DNA from: QZKY01 sp963666295
GTDB lineage: Bacteria; Pseudomonadota; Gammaproteobacteria; Burkholderiales; Burkholderiaceae_D
Assembly (NCBI GenBank): GCA_963666295.1
Contig: OY762707.1
Coordinates: forward strand, 434,001-498,000
DNA: 64,000 nucleotides
Direction of reading: 5' to 3'
Position numbers and translations under genes: made by a program. This document shows, piece after piece, positions 9,286-18,024 of this stretch. Numbering within the stretch: the stretch's first letter is position 1; each line of letters opens with the position of its first letter. Below the pieces are notes generated by a model that saw only the letters and a program-made list of their open reading frames with translations, was not told the DNA's origin and did no database searches.

Positions 9286-9804
9286 ATGTTTACAAAAATA
9301 CTTCTCCCCACAGACGGCTCCCCTCTTGGAAACGCATCCGAACTTGCTGGTGTAGCAATGGCAAAAGCAATTGGTGCGGAAGTTGTAGGAGTTTTTGTTG
9401 CACGCGAACTCCAAAATCCAATGTTCGATTTTTCCGACCGGCGACCTAGCATTACCATGCCCAGCAGAGAAGAATTTGAAGAAGCAGTCAAAATCGCTGG
9501 TGAAGATTATCTGAGACCGCTCAAGGAAGCCGCTGAACAATCGGGGGTTCCATTTTCCGGACTTATCAAGATTTCAAATGCAACCGCAAAAACGATCGTT
9601 GACACTGCGGAAGAGTCAGGCTGCGACCTGATATTTATTGGATCGCACGGATGTGCCGGGTGGGGACATAAATTGATGGGGAGCGTAGCAAATAAAGTGT
9701 TAGCGACCTCCGAAATTCCAACGCTGGTTTATCACCTAAAAAGAGAGCAAGTCCCAGAGGAAGCACTTTCTTCCACTAAATACAGACCCGCTATTGGCGT
9801 TTAA
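9286..9804 (+). CDS. Universal stress protein, UspA fold
   Basis: This 172-residue single-domain Usp begins MFTKILLPTDGS. The C-terminal nucleotide-binding signature is GSHGCAGWGHKLMGSVANKVL, close to the ATP-binding G-2x-G-9x-G(S/T) pattern. A segment after residue 40 is longer than in the shortest family members. Usp proteins accumulate during growth arrest and stress; the specific role is unknown. GTGAGGA precedes the ATG. It is monocistronic between its own promoter and a strong bidirectional terminator. Two further Usp genes with two domains each occur at 19518 and 61439. Confidence 0.92.
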   Translation: MFTKILLPTDGSPLGNASELAGVAMAKAIGAEVVGVFVARELQNPMFDFSDRRPSITMPSREEFEEAVKIAGEDYLRPLKEAAEQSGVPFSGLIKISNATAKTIVDTAEESGCDLIFIGSHGCAGWGHKLMGSVANKVLATSEIPTLVYHLKREQVPEEALSSTKYRPAIGV

Positions 9805-9833
9805 CGTCCAAAAAGCACACAAACTTTTAACGC

Positions 9834-9870
9834 AAAAAGCGCATCTCGAAAATCGTGAGATGCGCTTTTT
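9834..9870. terminator. Bidirectional terminator between usp and sua5
   Basis: A 14-bp perfect stem (AAAAAGCGCATCTC at 9834-9847, GAGATGCGCTTTTT at 9857-9870) with a 9-base loop has A-run and T-run arms, so it can end transcription from both convergent genes. Confidence 0.92.
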
Positions 9871-9888
9871 AATTGATTCGTTTAGCAA

Positions 9889-10896
9889 TCACGAAGAAAG
9901 CACGCCTACGGAATCATGCACAGCGCGGCGCAAACGATCATTCACGCCTTGCCACTCATCTGTCGTCGGCGGCGATTCAATTAAAATCATGTCTGCGCCT
10001 GCTTCATCCAGCGCTCTCAGGGCTGCATATAGATCGTGCGCATAACCTGCTGCGAGCTCCGCCAACAATCGTTGCTTAACTACCAAGTCAGCAGGGGGCA
10101 TGGGCGAGTAATGCATGAGCGCCACACGCTTTCCTGCCTGTTTCAAACGCTGTAACAACCCAGGCATTTCTTGTGTCTGAACCAACGCTACCGGGGTATG
10201 AGGCGCATAGTGCGCCTCCAGAGTGCCGGACGCACGCGGCGCAGACACATCGGGTTGTGACGGCATCTGTCCGGTTACCTGCGCAATCTCCTGCACACTG
10301 ATTTGTCCTGGCCGCAACAGTACGGCGCCATGCGTTGCCAAGCGCGACATATCCAGAATGGTGGACTCAATGCCAATCTCACTCTGCCCACCCTCCAGAA
10401 TGATTTCAAGACGGGAATCACCACGAAATTCATCGCGCACATGCTGCGCAATTGTCGGGCTAACATGCCCGAATCTATTGGCCGATGGTGCCGCAATACC
10501 ACCCCGACCATCCCGAAAAGCCCGTAACAGTGCTTGCGCAACCGGATGAGAAGGACAACGCAAGCCGATCGTGGTTTGTCCGCCGCTTACGGCGTCGGGA
10601 ATATGTGTCGCACGCGGCAGAATGAGCGTCAACGGCCCAGGCCAAAATGCATGAACCAGACGTTGCGCCATCTCGGGAAAATCACTCACCCAGTACGAAA
10701 CATCCGCTTCTGGTGCCAGGTGTACGATAACCGGATGATCTGCAGGTCGCCCTTTTAACGCGTAAATTTTTGCGACCGCTTCCGGATTCTCGGCATCTGC
10801 CCCCAAGCCATAAACCGTTTCCGTCGGAAATGCAACCAGACCACCCGACTCAAGCTCCTTCGCTGCACGGCGAATTTCATCGACATCAACAGTCAT
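9889..10896 (-). CDS. sua5: L-threonylcarbamoyladenylate synthase
   Basis: At 335 residues this is the long, Sua5-type enzyme: a YrdC/TsaC catalytic domain (about residues 1-200, with FPTETVYGLGADA, KGRPADHP and the SANRFGHVSPT region) followed by a linker and C-terminal Sua5 domain. It makes threonylcarbamoyl-AMP from threonine, bicarbonate and ATP for t6A37 modification of tRNA. It is the last gene of the leftward pgk-fba-purE-purC-sua5 run, 66 bases after purC. tcdA at 5989 carries out a later step on the same nucleotide. Confidence 0.95.
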   Translation of the reverse strand: MTVDVDEIRRAAKELESGGLVAFPTETVYGLGADAENPEAVAKIYALKGRPADHPVIVHLAPEADVSYWVSDFPEMAQRLVHAFWPGPLTLILPRATHIPDAVSGGQTTIGLRCPSHPVAQALLRAFRDGRGGIAAPSANRFGHVSPTIAQHVRDEFRGDSRLEIILEGGQSEIGIESTILDMSRLATHGAVLLRPGQISVQEIAQVTGQMPSQPDVSAPRASGTLEAHYAPHTPVALVQTQEMPGLLQRLKQAGKRVALMHYSPMPPADLVVKQRLLAELAAGYAHDLYAALRALDEAGADMILIESPPTTDEWQGVNDRLRRAVHDSVGVLSS

Positions 10897-10962
10897 AGGG
10901 ATTCAAGGGATTATTCGAGTCAGACCAAGGCGCGTAAAAAATCACCAAACACAAACAGATTT

Positions 10963-11841
10963 TCAACAAGTCAGCAACCGCAAGGCTTCAGAATATTTCT
11001 CAGCCGTCTTTTCTGCTATTTCGTCAGGCAGTGTCGGCGCTGGAGCCTGCTTGTTCCAGGGCTGCGCTTCCAGCCAGTCCCGCACAAATTGCTTGTCAAA
11101 TGACGGTGGCGAACTGCCAACCTGATAACTCTCGACCGGCCAAAAACGAGAGGAATCCGGCGTCAAAATCTCATCAATCAAGTGTAATTGGCCGTTTTCA
11201 TCCAAACCAAATTCAAACTTGGTATCCGCAATGATGATCCCCTTGGTTGCCGCATAGCCAGCCGCCTCGGTATACAGACGAATGGCCGATTCACGCACCT
11301 TGCCGGCCAGTTCTGCTCCGATGATTTTTTCCATTTCTTCATAAGAAATGTTTTCGTCATGCGCCCCCACATCCGCTTTTGTTGACGGCGTAAAAATCGT
11401 TTCCGGCAATTTTTGTGCTTCATTCAGGCCTGCAGGCAAATTGATCCCGCACACGGCACCAGTTTTCTGATAATCCTTCCAGCCTGTGCCAATCAAATAG
11501 CCACGCACAATCGCTTCAATTGGCAAGGGCTTGAATTTTTTCACCACAATCGCACGACCTTCTACCTGATCACGCTCTTCCGGAGCCACAACGGTGGTCG
11601 GATCAATGTCAGTCATGTGGTTTGGCATCAGATGGCCGAACTTCTTGAACCAGAAATTCGACATCGCTGTCAGTATCTTGCCTTTTTCCGGGATCGGCTC
11701 ATCCAGGATCACGTCAAAAGCCGACAACCGATCCGTCTGAATGACCAGCAGTTTGTCATCGCCGACGGCGTAGATATCCCGCACCTTGCCGCGATGAACG
11801 AAAGGCAAAGATTTGATATTTGTTTCAAGTAATCCGGACAT
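10963..11841 (-). CDS. purC: SAICAR synthetase
   Basis: This 292-residue enzyme condenses CAIR with aspartate using ATP in de novo purine synthesis. Recognisable segments are VHRGKVRDIYAVGDDKLL, the DRLSAFDVIL nucleotide-site motif, and LIDEILTPDSSRFWP near the C terminus. Length matches the larger, eukaryote/beta-type PurC rather than the 237-residue E. coli form. It lies 21 bases downstream of purE, so cotranscription is very likely. Confidence 0.97.
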   Translation of the reverse strand: MSGLLETNIKSLPFVHRGKVRDIYAVGDDKLLVIQTDRLSAFDVILDEPIPEKGKILTAMSNFWFKKFGHLMPNHMTDIDPTTVVAPEERDQVEGRAIVVKKFKPLPIEAIVRGYLIGTGWKDYQKTGAVCGINLPAGLNEAQKLPETIFTPSTKADVGAHDENISYEEMEKIIGAELAGKVRESAIRLYTEAAGYAATKGIIIADTKFEFGLDENGQLHLIDEILTPDSSRFWPVESYQVGSSPPSFDKQFVRDWLEAQPWNKQAPAPTLPDEIAEKTAEKYSEALRLLTC

Positions 11842-11862
11842 ATTGATACCCCAAATCTCCGC

Positions 11863-12357
11863 TCACTCTTCCGGCAAAGTCGCCGTGCGCACTTTTTCTG
11901 ATTGAGCCTCACGAAAAGCAACCAGCTTTTCTTTCATTACCGGATCGTGCAGCGCCAATACCGCAATTACAGCCAGCGCCGCATTTGCCGCACCCGCTTC
12001 ACCGATAGCCAGAGTCGGGACAGGAATACCGCGCGGCATCTGCACCGTTGCCAATAGCGAATCGAGTCCTTTCATGTATTTTGATGGCATCGGCACCCCG
12101 AACGTGGGCAAAATCGTTTGAGCAGCGACCACACCAGCAAGATGGGCTGCGCCACCTGCTCCGGCGATAAAGGCCTGACATCCATTGTTAGTCATCTGCT
12201 CAATCCATTCTTCCAACTCAGCAGGAGTGCGATGCGCGGACAGTGCTCGCGCCTCGTAACTAACGCCAAACTCACGACACACTTTTGCGGCTTCTTTCAT
12301 CACCTCCCAGTCTGAGGTGGAGCCCATCACGATACCAATGGTTTTCTTTTCAGTCAT
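11863..12357 (-). CDS. purE: N5-carboxyaminoimidazole ribonucleotide mutase (or AIR carboxylase)
   Basis: This 164-residue protein has the PurE signature: GIVMGSTSDWEVM, the ALSAHRTP motif with the catalytic His, GAGGAAHLAGVVAA, and the class I-like IGEAGAANAAL. Class I PurE needs N5-CAIR from PurK, but no purK is next to it here. The gene order is also purE then purC, reversed from the purC-purE-purK order I expect in this group. It precedes purC by 21 bases and follows fba by 52. The class I call is by eye. Confidence 0.95.
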   Translation of the reverse strand: MTEKKTIGIVMGSTSDWEVMKEAAKVCREFGVSYEARALSAHRTPAELEEWIEQMTNNGCQAFIAGAGGAAHLAGVVAAQTILPTFGVPMPSKYMKGLDSLLATVQMPRGIPVPTLAIGEAGAANAALAVIAVLALHDPVMKEKLVAFREAQSEKVRTATLPEE

Positions 12358-12409
12358 TATGCCTCACACAAGATTGCTTAAATCTGCCCTTCCCGCGCTG
12401 CCTGGTTTT

Positions 12410-13474
12410 TTATTTCACAATTTGCGCCAACCCGCCAGATCTGTAGGTTGCCGCCATCTTTTCCAGTGGGATCGGCTTGATCTTCGCCGCCTGGCCCTCG
12501 CAACCAAAAGCCAGATAGCGTTCCACACAGACTTTTTTTGCTGCTGCACGCGCCGGAACCAAAAATTGACGCGGGTCGAATTGTGCCGGATTTTCGACAA
12601 AAAAGCGACGGATCGCACCCGTCATTGCCAAACGAATGTCGGTATCAATATTGATCTTGCGCACGCCATTCTTGATCCCTTCCTGAATCTCCTCAACCGG
12701 CACGCCATAGGTCTCCTTCATGTCACCGCCAAATTCGCGAATTTCCGCCAACAGATCTTGCGGTACCGAAGAGGATCCATGCATTACCAAGTGCGTATTC
12801 GGAATGCGCGCATGAATTTCCTTGATACGCTCTATCGCAAGAATATCGCCCGTCGGCTTACGCGAGAATTTGTACGCACCATGCGAAGTGCCAATTGCGA
12901 TCGCCAGGGCATCGCATTGCGTCTGTTTAACAAACTCGGCCGCTTGATCCGGGTCGGTCAGCAATTGTTCACGCGTCATTTTACCCTCTGCGCCATGACC
13001 GTCTTCCTTGTCGCCCTGCAGGGTTTCCAGCGAACCGAGCACCCCCAGCTCCCCTTCAACCGTCACACCAATAGCATGCGAAAACTTTACCACTTCACGC
13101 GTTACCTGCACGTTGTACTCAAAACTGGCAACTGTTTTCCCATCCTCCATCAACGAGCCATCCATCATCACGGAACTGAAGCCGGAACGAATCGCGCCCA
13201 TGCACACAGCGGGCGACTGGCCATGATCCTGATGCATCACAACCGGAATGTGCGGATAAGCCTCGACAGCTGCTTCAATCAGGTGGCGCAGAAAGGACTC
13301 GCCCGCGTAGCGTCGCGCACCCGCCGACGCCTGCATGATGACAGGGGCGCCAACCTCATCAGCGGCAGCCATAATCGCTTGAACCTGCTCAAGATTATTT
13401 ACGTTAAAAGCGGGCAAACCATAACCGTTTTCCGCAGCATGATCGAGCAATTGGCGCATGGATACGACGGGCAT
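12410..13474 (-). CDS. fba: Fructose-bisphosphate aldolase, class II
   Basis: At 354 residues this is the Calvin-cycle/beta-proteobacterial subtype of zinc-dependent class II aldolase, cleaving or forming fructose 1,6-bisphosphate. MVSMRQLLDHAAENGYG-type start, PVVMHQDHGQSP (zinc-binding His), GSVPQ-like loop and INIDTDIRLAMTG are visible. AAGGAG lies just before the ATG. It sits 37 bases after pgk, so the two glycolytic and gluconeogenic genes are cotranscribed; the pyruvate kinase gene often found between them in this group is absent. Confidence 0.96.
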   Translation of the reverse strand: MPVVSMRQLLDHAAENGYGLPAFNVNNLEQVQAIMAAADEVGAPVIMQASAGARRYAGESFLRHLIEAAVEAYPHIPVVMHQDHGQSPAVCMGAIRSGFSSVMMDGSLMEDGKTVASFEYNVQVTREVVKFSHAIGVTVEGELGVLGSLETLQGDKEDGHGAEGKMTREQLLTDPDQAAEFVKQTQCDALAIAIGTSHGAYKFSRKPTGDILAIERIKEIHARIPNTHLVMHGSSSVPQDLLAEIREFGGDMKETYGVPVEEIQEGIKNGVRKINIDTDIRLAMTGAIRRFFVENPAQFDPRQFLVPARAAAKKVCVERYLAFGCEGQAAKIKPIPLEKMAATYRSGGLAQIVK

Positions 13475-13511
13475 CTTTTTCTCCTTTTGCTTATTGTGAT
13501 GTTGGAACTTA

Positions 13512-14714
13512 TTACTTCGCTCGTTGCGTCAAAACATCGACTGCTGGCAACACTTTCCCCTCCAGAAATTCCAGGAAAGCCCCGCCACCCGTCGAGATAT
13601 AATCAATTTTATCCGTAATGTTGTATTTGGAAATCGCCGCCAGCGTATCGCCGCCGCCCGCAATCGAAAAAGCCTTTGAGCCTGCAATCGCCATTGCGAG
13701 TGTTTTGGTACCGCCGCCAAACTGATCAAATTCAAACACACCCACAGGGCCGTTCCAAACCACCGTTCCGGCTGCAGCCAGCATTTCTGCCAGCATTTTT
13801 GCCGTTTTCGGGCCAATATCCAGAATCATGTCATCATCTTCAACCTGCTCAACGCCCTTTACCGCGGCAGGAGCACTTTCAGCAAAACTCTTTGCGCACA
13901 CCACATCCACGGGAATCGGCACCGAAGCACCACGCGCGGCCATCATGTCGATAATGCTTTTTGCCTCGTCCAGCAATTCCGGCTCCACTAGCGATTTACC
14001 AATCTTGTAACCGGACGCCTGCAAAAAAGTATTGGCAATCCCGCCACCAACAATCAGCTTATCCACTTTGTCCGCCAGCGCTTTTAAAATCGTCAGCTTG
14101 CTAGACACTTTGGAGCCGCCAACTATCGCCACCAGGGGCGGCGCAGGATGATCAAGCGCCTTGGCAAGCGCATCCAACTCTGCCGCCAGCAGCGGGCCTG
14201 CACAGGCAATCGGCGCATATTTTGCAATACCGTGCGTCGTTGCTTCAGCACGGTGCGCAGTGCCAAACGCATCGTTCACATACACGTCGCACAATGCCGC
14301 CATTCTCCGTGCAAGCGCATCATCATTCTTTTTTTCGCCGACGTTGATGCGACAGTTTTCCAGCAATACGACCTGACCCGCGGCTACAGTCACCCCGTCA
14401 AGCCAGTCTTGTTTCAACTCGATTGATTGACCTAACAACTCTTCGAGGCGCCCAGCTACTGGTGCCAACGAATTTTCAGGTTTGAATTCACCTTCGGTCG
14501 GACGCCCAAGGTGAGAAACCACCATCACCGCAGCACCAGCTTTCATCGCCGATTCAATTGCAGGAATCGAAGCGCGAATCCGGGTATCGTCAGCAATATT
14601 ACCCTGAGCATCAAGCGGCACATTCAGATCGGAACGAATGAGCACACGTTTGCCCTGCAAGGCATCGCGAGCAATCAGGTCGGCTAATCGGTTAAATTTA
14701 GGAACAGCTTGCAT
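13512..14714 (-). CDS. pgk: Phosphoglycerate kinase
   Basis: This 400-residue monomeric kinase interconverts 1,3-bisphosphoglycerate and 3-phosphoglycerate. Family motifs include KRVLIRSDLNVPLD, MVVSHLGRPTEG, VYVNDAFGTAHRAEA, VAIVGGSKVSSK and the C-terminal FSIAGGGDTLAAI with the nucleotide site. It is the first gene of the leftward glycolysis-purine-sua5 run. The ribosome site is weak (AACTTATATC). Confidence 0.97.
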   Translation of the reverse strand: MQAVPKFNRLADLIARDALQGKRVLIRSDLNVPLDAQGNIADDTRIRASIPAIESAMKAGAAVMVVSHLGRPTEGEFKPENSLAPVAGRLEELLGQSIELKQDWLDGVTVAAGQVVLLENCRINVGEKKNDDALARRMAALCDVYVNDAFGTAHRAEATTHGIAKYAPIACAGPLLAAELDALAKALDHPAPPLVAIVGGSKVSSKLTILKALADKVDKLIVGGGIANTFLQASGYKIGKSLVEPELLDEAKSIIDMMAARGASVPIPVDVVCAKSFAESAPAAVKGVEQVEDDDMILDIGPKTAKMLAEMLAAAGTVVWNGPVGVFEFDQFGGGTKTLAMAIAGSKAFSIAGGGDTLAAISKYNITDKIDYISTGGGAFLEFLEGKVLPAVDVLTQRAK

Positions 14715-14831
14715 GATATAAGTTGTTTTTTATAGGACAAATGACTATTTTACCGCAGCGTCATACTGCAAAAACGGTTTCTTGGCTTACCTTGGGATCG
14801 CTCAAGCGGATAACCGCCCCCGCACGGCAAG

Positions 14832-14870
14832 ACAAAAATAAAACGTGCGTACCTGATCAGCACGCACGTT
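14832..14870 (-). terminator. Terminator after ilvE
   Basis: On the minus strand a 9-bp stem (AACGTGCGT / ACGCACGTT, 14862-14870 with 14842-14850) is followed by TTTTATTTTTG. It lies 22 bases beyond the ilvE stop and before pgk. Confidence 0.85.
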
Positions 14871-14892
14871 GCGTTTCTCAATGTCTTCAATA

Positions 14893-15888
14893 TCAAATAC
14901 TGGTCAGCCAACCATACTTGTCTTTAGCCAGCCCCCACTGAATATCATTCAATGCCTGTCTCAACTTGATCGTGGTCGGGCCAGCATCGCCACTACCAAC
15001 CATAAATTCCTGCCCATTATGAATCAGCGTACCAACTGGCGTTAGCACGGCTGCCGTACCGGACAGGGCGGCTTCACAGCCCGGCTTTTTCGCACGCTCA
15101 AGCAACTCATCCACGGAAAGCGCGCGCTCCGACACGGTCATCCCCATGTCGCGCGCCAAAGTCAGAATGGAGTCGCGAGTGACACCATGCAAAAAACTCT
15201 CGTCAAGCGCCTTCGTAATGACTTCATTGCCGTCAATCAGCAGGAAATTGGCTGCGCCCGTCTCCTGAACATCTCCACCAGGACAGAAAAGCACCTGGTC
15301 TGCCTGAACCTCTTTTCTTGCCAGCATGATAGGGCGCAGCGCACTGGCGTAATTGCCACCACTCTTGATCACGCCCATATGAACGGCGCAACGAGACATA
15401 TTTTCTTCCAGTAGCAGGCGCAAGGTGGCCTCGCCGCCAGCAAAATAATCGCCTACAGGGGAAAGTAAAACATAAACACAGGAAGTTACCGACGGCGCCG
15501 CCGCCTTGCCAATTACCGCTTCCGTGCCAAAATGGGTTGGACGAATATACATGGAGCCAGGCGGCTCAGGAACATCCGAAGCAAAGCGTGCCACGATATC
15601 GACAATCATTTGGTGTACGGCTGCTTTATCAATCTCCGGCAGCGCCAGCAAACGACTGCTTTGCGCAAAACGTTCGATATTCCTATCCATGCGAAAGACT
15701 TTTATTGAACCATCCTGGTGGCGGAATGCTTTTAACCCCTCAAAACAGGTGCTGGCGTAATGCAGCACATGTGCACCTGGGTGAAGTTGAATGCTGTCGC
15801 TAGAGACGACTTCTGCCCTGCTCCAAGCCTTACCATCAAACCGGGAAATGATCATTTCCGGCATAAAAACCGTTCCGAACGCTGACAT
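14893..15888 (-). CDS. ilvE: Branched-chain amino acid aminotransferase
   Basis: This 331-residue PLP-dependent class IV aminotransferase performs the last step of valine, leucine and isoleucine synthesis. HPGAHVLHYASTCFEGLKAF marks the N-terminal domain; KSGGNYASAL carries the likely PLP lysine region and GPTTIKLRQALNDIQWG the C-terminal end. The ORF is open further upstream, but the start at 15888 (MSAFGTVFMPE) has GAGGTGG just before it and matches the BCAT-II type N terminus. It is followed by its own terminator at 14832. Confidence 0.93.
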   Translation of the reverse strand: MSAFGTVFMPEMIISRFDGKAWSRAEVVSSDSIQLHPGAHVLHYASTCFEGLKAFRHQDGSIKVFRMDRNIERFAQSSRLLALPEIDKAAVHQMIVDIVARFASDVPEPPGSMYIRPTHFGTEAVIGKAAAPSVTSCVYVLLSPVGDYFAGGEATLRLLLEENMSRCAVHMGVIKSGGNYASALRPIMLARKEVQADQVLFCPGGDVQETGAANFLLIDGNEVITKALDESFLHGVTRDSILTLARDMGMTVSERALSVDELLERAKKPGCEAALSGTAAVLTPVGTLIHNGQEFMVGSGDAGPTTIKLRQALNDIQWGLAKDKYGWLTSI

Positions 15889-16083
15889 CCACCACCTCGA
15901 AAAAGTGAAACAGATAACATTGAACTGTCGTTGCGAATTTCTTCTTATTCGCCGCGACAAGGTCCCATCAAAAAGGAATAATTGTAAACTTCCATCCCCA
16001 AAAAGGCATTGACCACGCTCACGAAAAGCTACAAATATGATGGCCTTATTACGCGCTTTCCCGGTCGCGCAAACACCAGGCAA

Positions 16084-16857
16084 TCAATTTTTGTCGCGCC
16101 GGAAAACCCATGTTTGTTCGCTGGATGCGCTGGCATCATATTCATAACCATCACTATCAAAGCGCTTCAGCTCTTCAACCTTCCGCACCTGATTAACTGC
16201 CGCATAGCGCGCCATCAGGCCGCGGGCTTTCTTGGCGTGAAAAGAAACCACCTTGTACTTGCCGGCGCTCCAGTCCTGAAAAACTGGCGTGATCACAGGT
16301 GCCTCCGGTAATTTGGATTTCAATGCCCTGAAATACTCTTCCGATGCTAGGTTAACCAGTACTGGCTGCACCTGACGCTGCAAATCCTCATCCAGCAGTT
16401 CTGACAGGCGACGCCCCCAAAACGCATACAAGTCCTTGCCGTGCGCATTAGGCAATTTAGTGCCCATCTCCAATCGGTAGGGTTGCATCAAATCCATTGG
16501 CCGCAAAATGCCATACAAGCCTGACAAAATACGCACGTGTTCTTGCAAATAAGCAAGCTGTACCTCACTCAATGTAGGCGCATCCAGCCCCTGATAAACA
16601 TCCCCCGTAAATGCCAGCACCGCCTGTTTGGCATTTTCAAGCGTGCTTTCTGGCTCCCATGAAGCGTAACGTTCGGCATTCAGTGCTGCCAATTTGTCCG
16701 AAACATGCATTAAACTCGCGATTTCGTCCGGCGAATAGCGTCGTAACTGCTCAACCAATTCCGCTGCTTGCTGCATAAATACCGGTTGCGTTCGCACAGG
16801 CACGCCTTGATGAGCGCGCATATCAAGCGACTTGGCGGGTGAAAGAATCATCAACAT
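16084..16857 (-). CDS. yaaA: Peroxide stress protein YaaA (DUF328)
   Basis: This 257-residue cytosolic protein has the family N terminus MLMILSPAKSLD. Inner motifs GDVYQGLDA, LSGLYGILRPMDLMQPYRLEMG and the C-terminal FHAKKARGLMARYA are diagnostic. In E. coli YaaA lowers intracellular free iron under peroxide stress and binds DNA. The start at 16857 is preceded by AGGGG; the frame continues upstream without support. It is divergent from the PIN-domain gene, with 29 bases between start codons, so at least one promoter must overlap coding sequence. Confidence 0.94.
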   Translation of the reverse strand: MLMILSPAKSLDMRAHQGVPVRTQPVFMQQAAELVEQLRRYSPDEIASLMHVSDKLAALNAERYASWEPESTLENAKQAVLAFTGDVYQGLDAPTLSEVQLAYLQEHVRILSGLYGILRPMDLMQPYRLEMGTKLPNAHGKDLYAFWGRRLSELLDEDLQRQVQPVLVNLASEEYFRALKSKLPEAPVITPVFQDWSAGKYKVVSFHAKKARGLMARYAAVNQVRKVEELKRFDSDGYEYDASASSEQTWVFRRDKN

Positions 16858-16886
16858 GACAGCCCCTGAATAACGGAAAAACAAAT

Positions 16887-17312
16887 ATGGTAATGCGCAT
16901 CGTCATTGACACAAACGTCTGCCTGGACTTATTCCTCTTTAAAGACTCGCGATGCGCCACACTCATGGCCGCCCTGAAAGAAGGGATGGTTGAAGCGGTT
17001 ACCAACACTGCTTGCCGCAACGAGTGGTTACGTGTGCTGGACTACCCCAGTCTGCCGCTTGATGAAACATTAAAATCAAGCTGTGCTACCGAATTTGATA
17101 CACACATCAAACACCTTGCGCCACCAAAAAACAACACGCCCTTGCCACTATGTCGCGACCCGGACGATCAGAAGTTTCTGGAGTTGGCCCGTGACGTCAA
17201 CGCAAAAACCATCATCACGAAGGATAAGGCGTTATTAAAATTGGCACGAAAAACCCGACAAGCCGGACTTTTTGCCATATGCAAACCGGAAAATTGGCAA
17301 CCTGAGCCGTAG
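16887..17312 (+). CDS. PIN-domain putative ribonuclease, toxin-like
   Basis: This 141-residue protein looks like a PIN-fold nuclease of the toxin-antitoxin type. The conserved acidic residues are visible: VIDTNVCLD (Asp8), an internal NEW Glu, the CRDPDDQKFLELA cluster and TKDKALL. PIN toxins cleave RNA with divalent metal and are normally preceded or followed by an antitoxin; no antitoxin gene is seen on either side. It is the only rightward gene in a long leftward block, divergent to yaaA and convergent to the ParA gene (9 bases between ends). Either an orphan PIN nuclease or a housekeeping RNase is possible. Confidence 0.85.
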   Translation: MVMRIVIDTNVCLDLFLFKDSRCATLMAALKEGMVEAVTNTACRNEWLRVLDYPSLPLDETLKSSCATEFDTHIKHLAPPKNNTPLPLCRDPDDQKFLELARDVNAKTIITKDKALLKLARKTRQAGLFAICKPENWQPEP

Positions 17313-17321
17313 CACCTACGC

Positions 17322-17942
17322 CTAGGCACAGTTTTCCAGATAGTCCAGCAGCGGCTGCCACTCCTGTTGATAGTCTTTCAGTCGGGCCGCATTGAAATCA
17401 AACATTGACGTTCCATCCGATGCAAAATTGACGTAATTTTGCGTATCGCGCAAACGCGCCATGACCGGATAAGGAAGTTCTGACAAAAAACGATCCAGCT
17501 GCTCCGTCGAACGTGCTTTCAGCTTGATACGGTTAGCTACAAAACAAATGTCTCTTCGACCTTTGCGTACGGCTTTCTGTGCATCAAGATGTTTCAGCAA
17601 CCGCATGGTGCCTCCCTCGTCGAAAGTGGAGGGCAAAACCGGAATGACCAGCACGTTTGCTTGCTGGACAATATCACCCACAACGGAGCGCCGCATGGCA
17701 GCAGGCACATCAACCACCAGACGCTCCAGCTTTTTAATCGGTTTTTTTGATTCCAAGTCTACGGATGAAATTGGCGCCATCGCTTCGGGACGGCGATCCA
17801 GCCAGCTTTGAGAGGAGCGTTGACGATCCAGATCAGCGAGACCAGTTCTGTAATCGCTGTTGGCAAAATGCGATGCAAGATGCGTTGCAATGGTTGACTT
17901 GCCGGTTCCGCCCTTGGTATTCAGTACTGCCACTATCAACAT
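17322..17942 (-). CDS. ParA-family ATPase (orphan)
   Basis: This 206-residue protein carries a deviant Walker A motif KGGTGKST at residues 10-17, as in ParA/MinD, and a shortened middle region VVDVPAAMRR equivalent to the Walker A' segment. VLVIPVLPSTFDEGG follows. It lacks an N-terminal helix-turn-helix and no parB or parS-like sequence is nearby, so it is an orphan ParA/MipZ-like positioning ATPase rather than a plasmid or chromosome segregation pair. Cargo is unknown. It stands alone, convergent with the PIN gene. Confidence 0.88.
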   Translation of the reverse strand: MLIVAVLNTKGGTGKSTIATHLASHFANSDYRTGLADLDRQRSSQSWLDRRPEAMAPISSVDLESKKPIKKLERLVVDVPAAMRRSVVGDIVQQANVLVIPVLPSTFDEGGTMRLLKHLDAQKAVRKGRRDICFVANRIKLKARSTEQLDRFLSELPYPVMARLRDTQNYVNFASDGTSMFDFNAARLKDYQQEWQPLLDYLENCA

Positions 17943-18024
17943 CTATTTGCTTCCCTCCACGAAGTAAACATCGAACACTTGGCTCGAAATAGAATTCATG
18001 TCACACAGAAGCAAGCCGAAAACG

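Noticed and set aside
12317..13618. 433-codon plus-strand frame across purE and fba
   Set aside because: It is the antisense shadow of fba and purE; its translation has no domain character and is rich in His, Arg and Leu as expected for a shadow.
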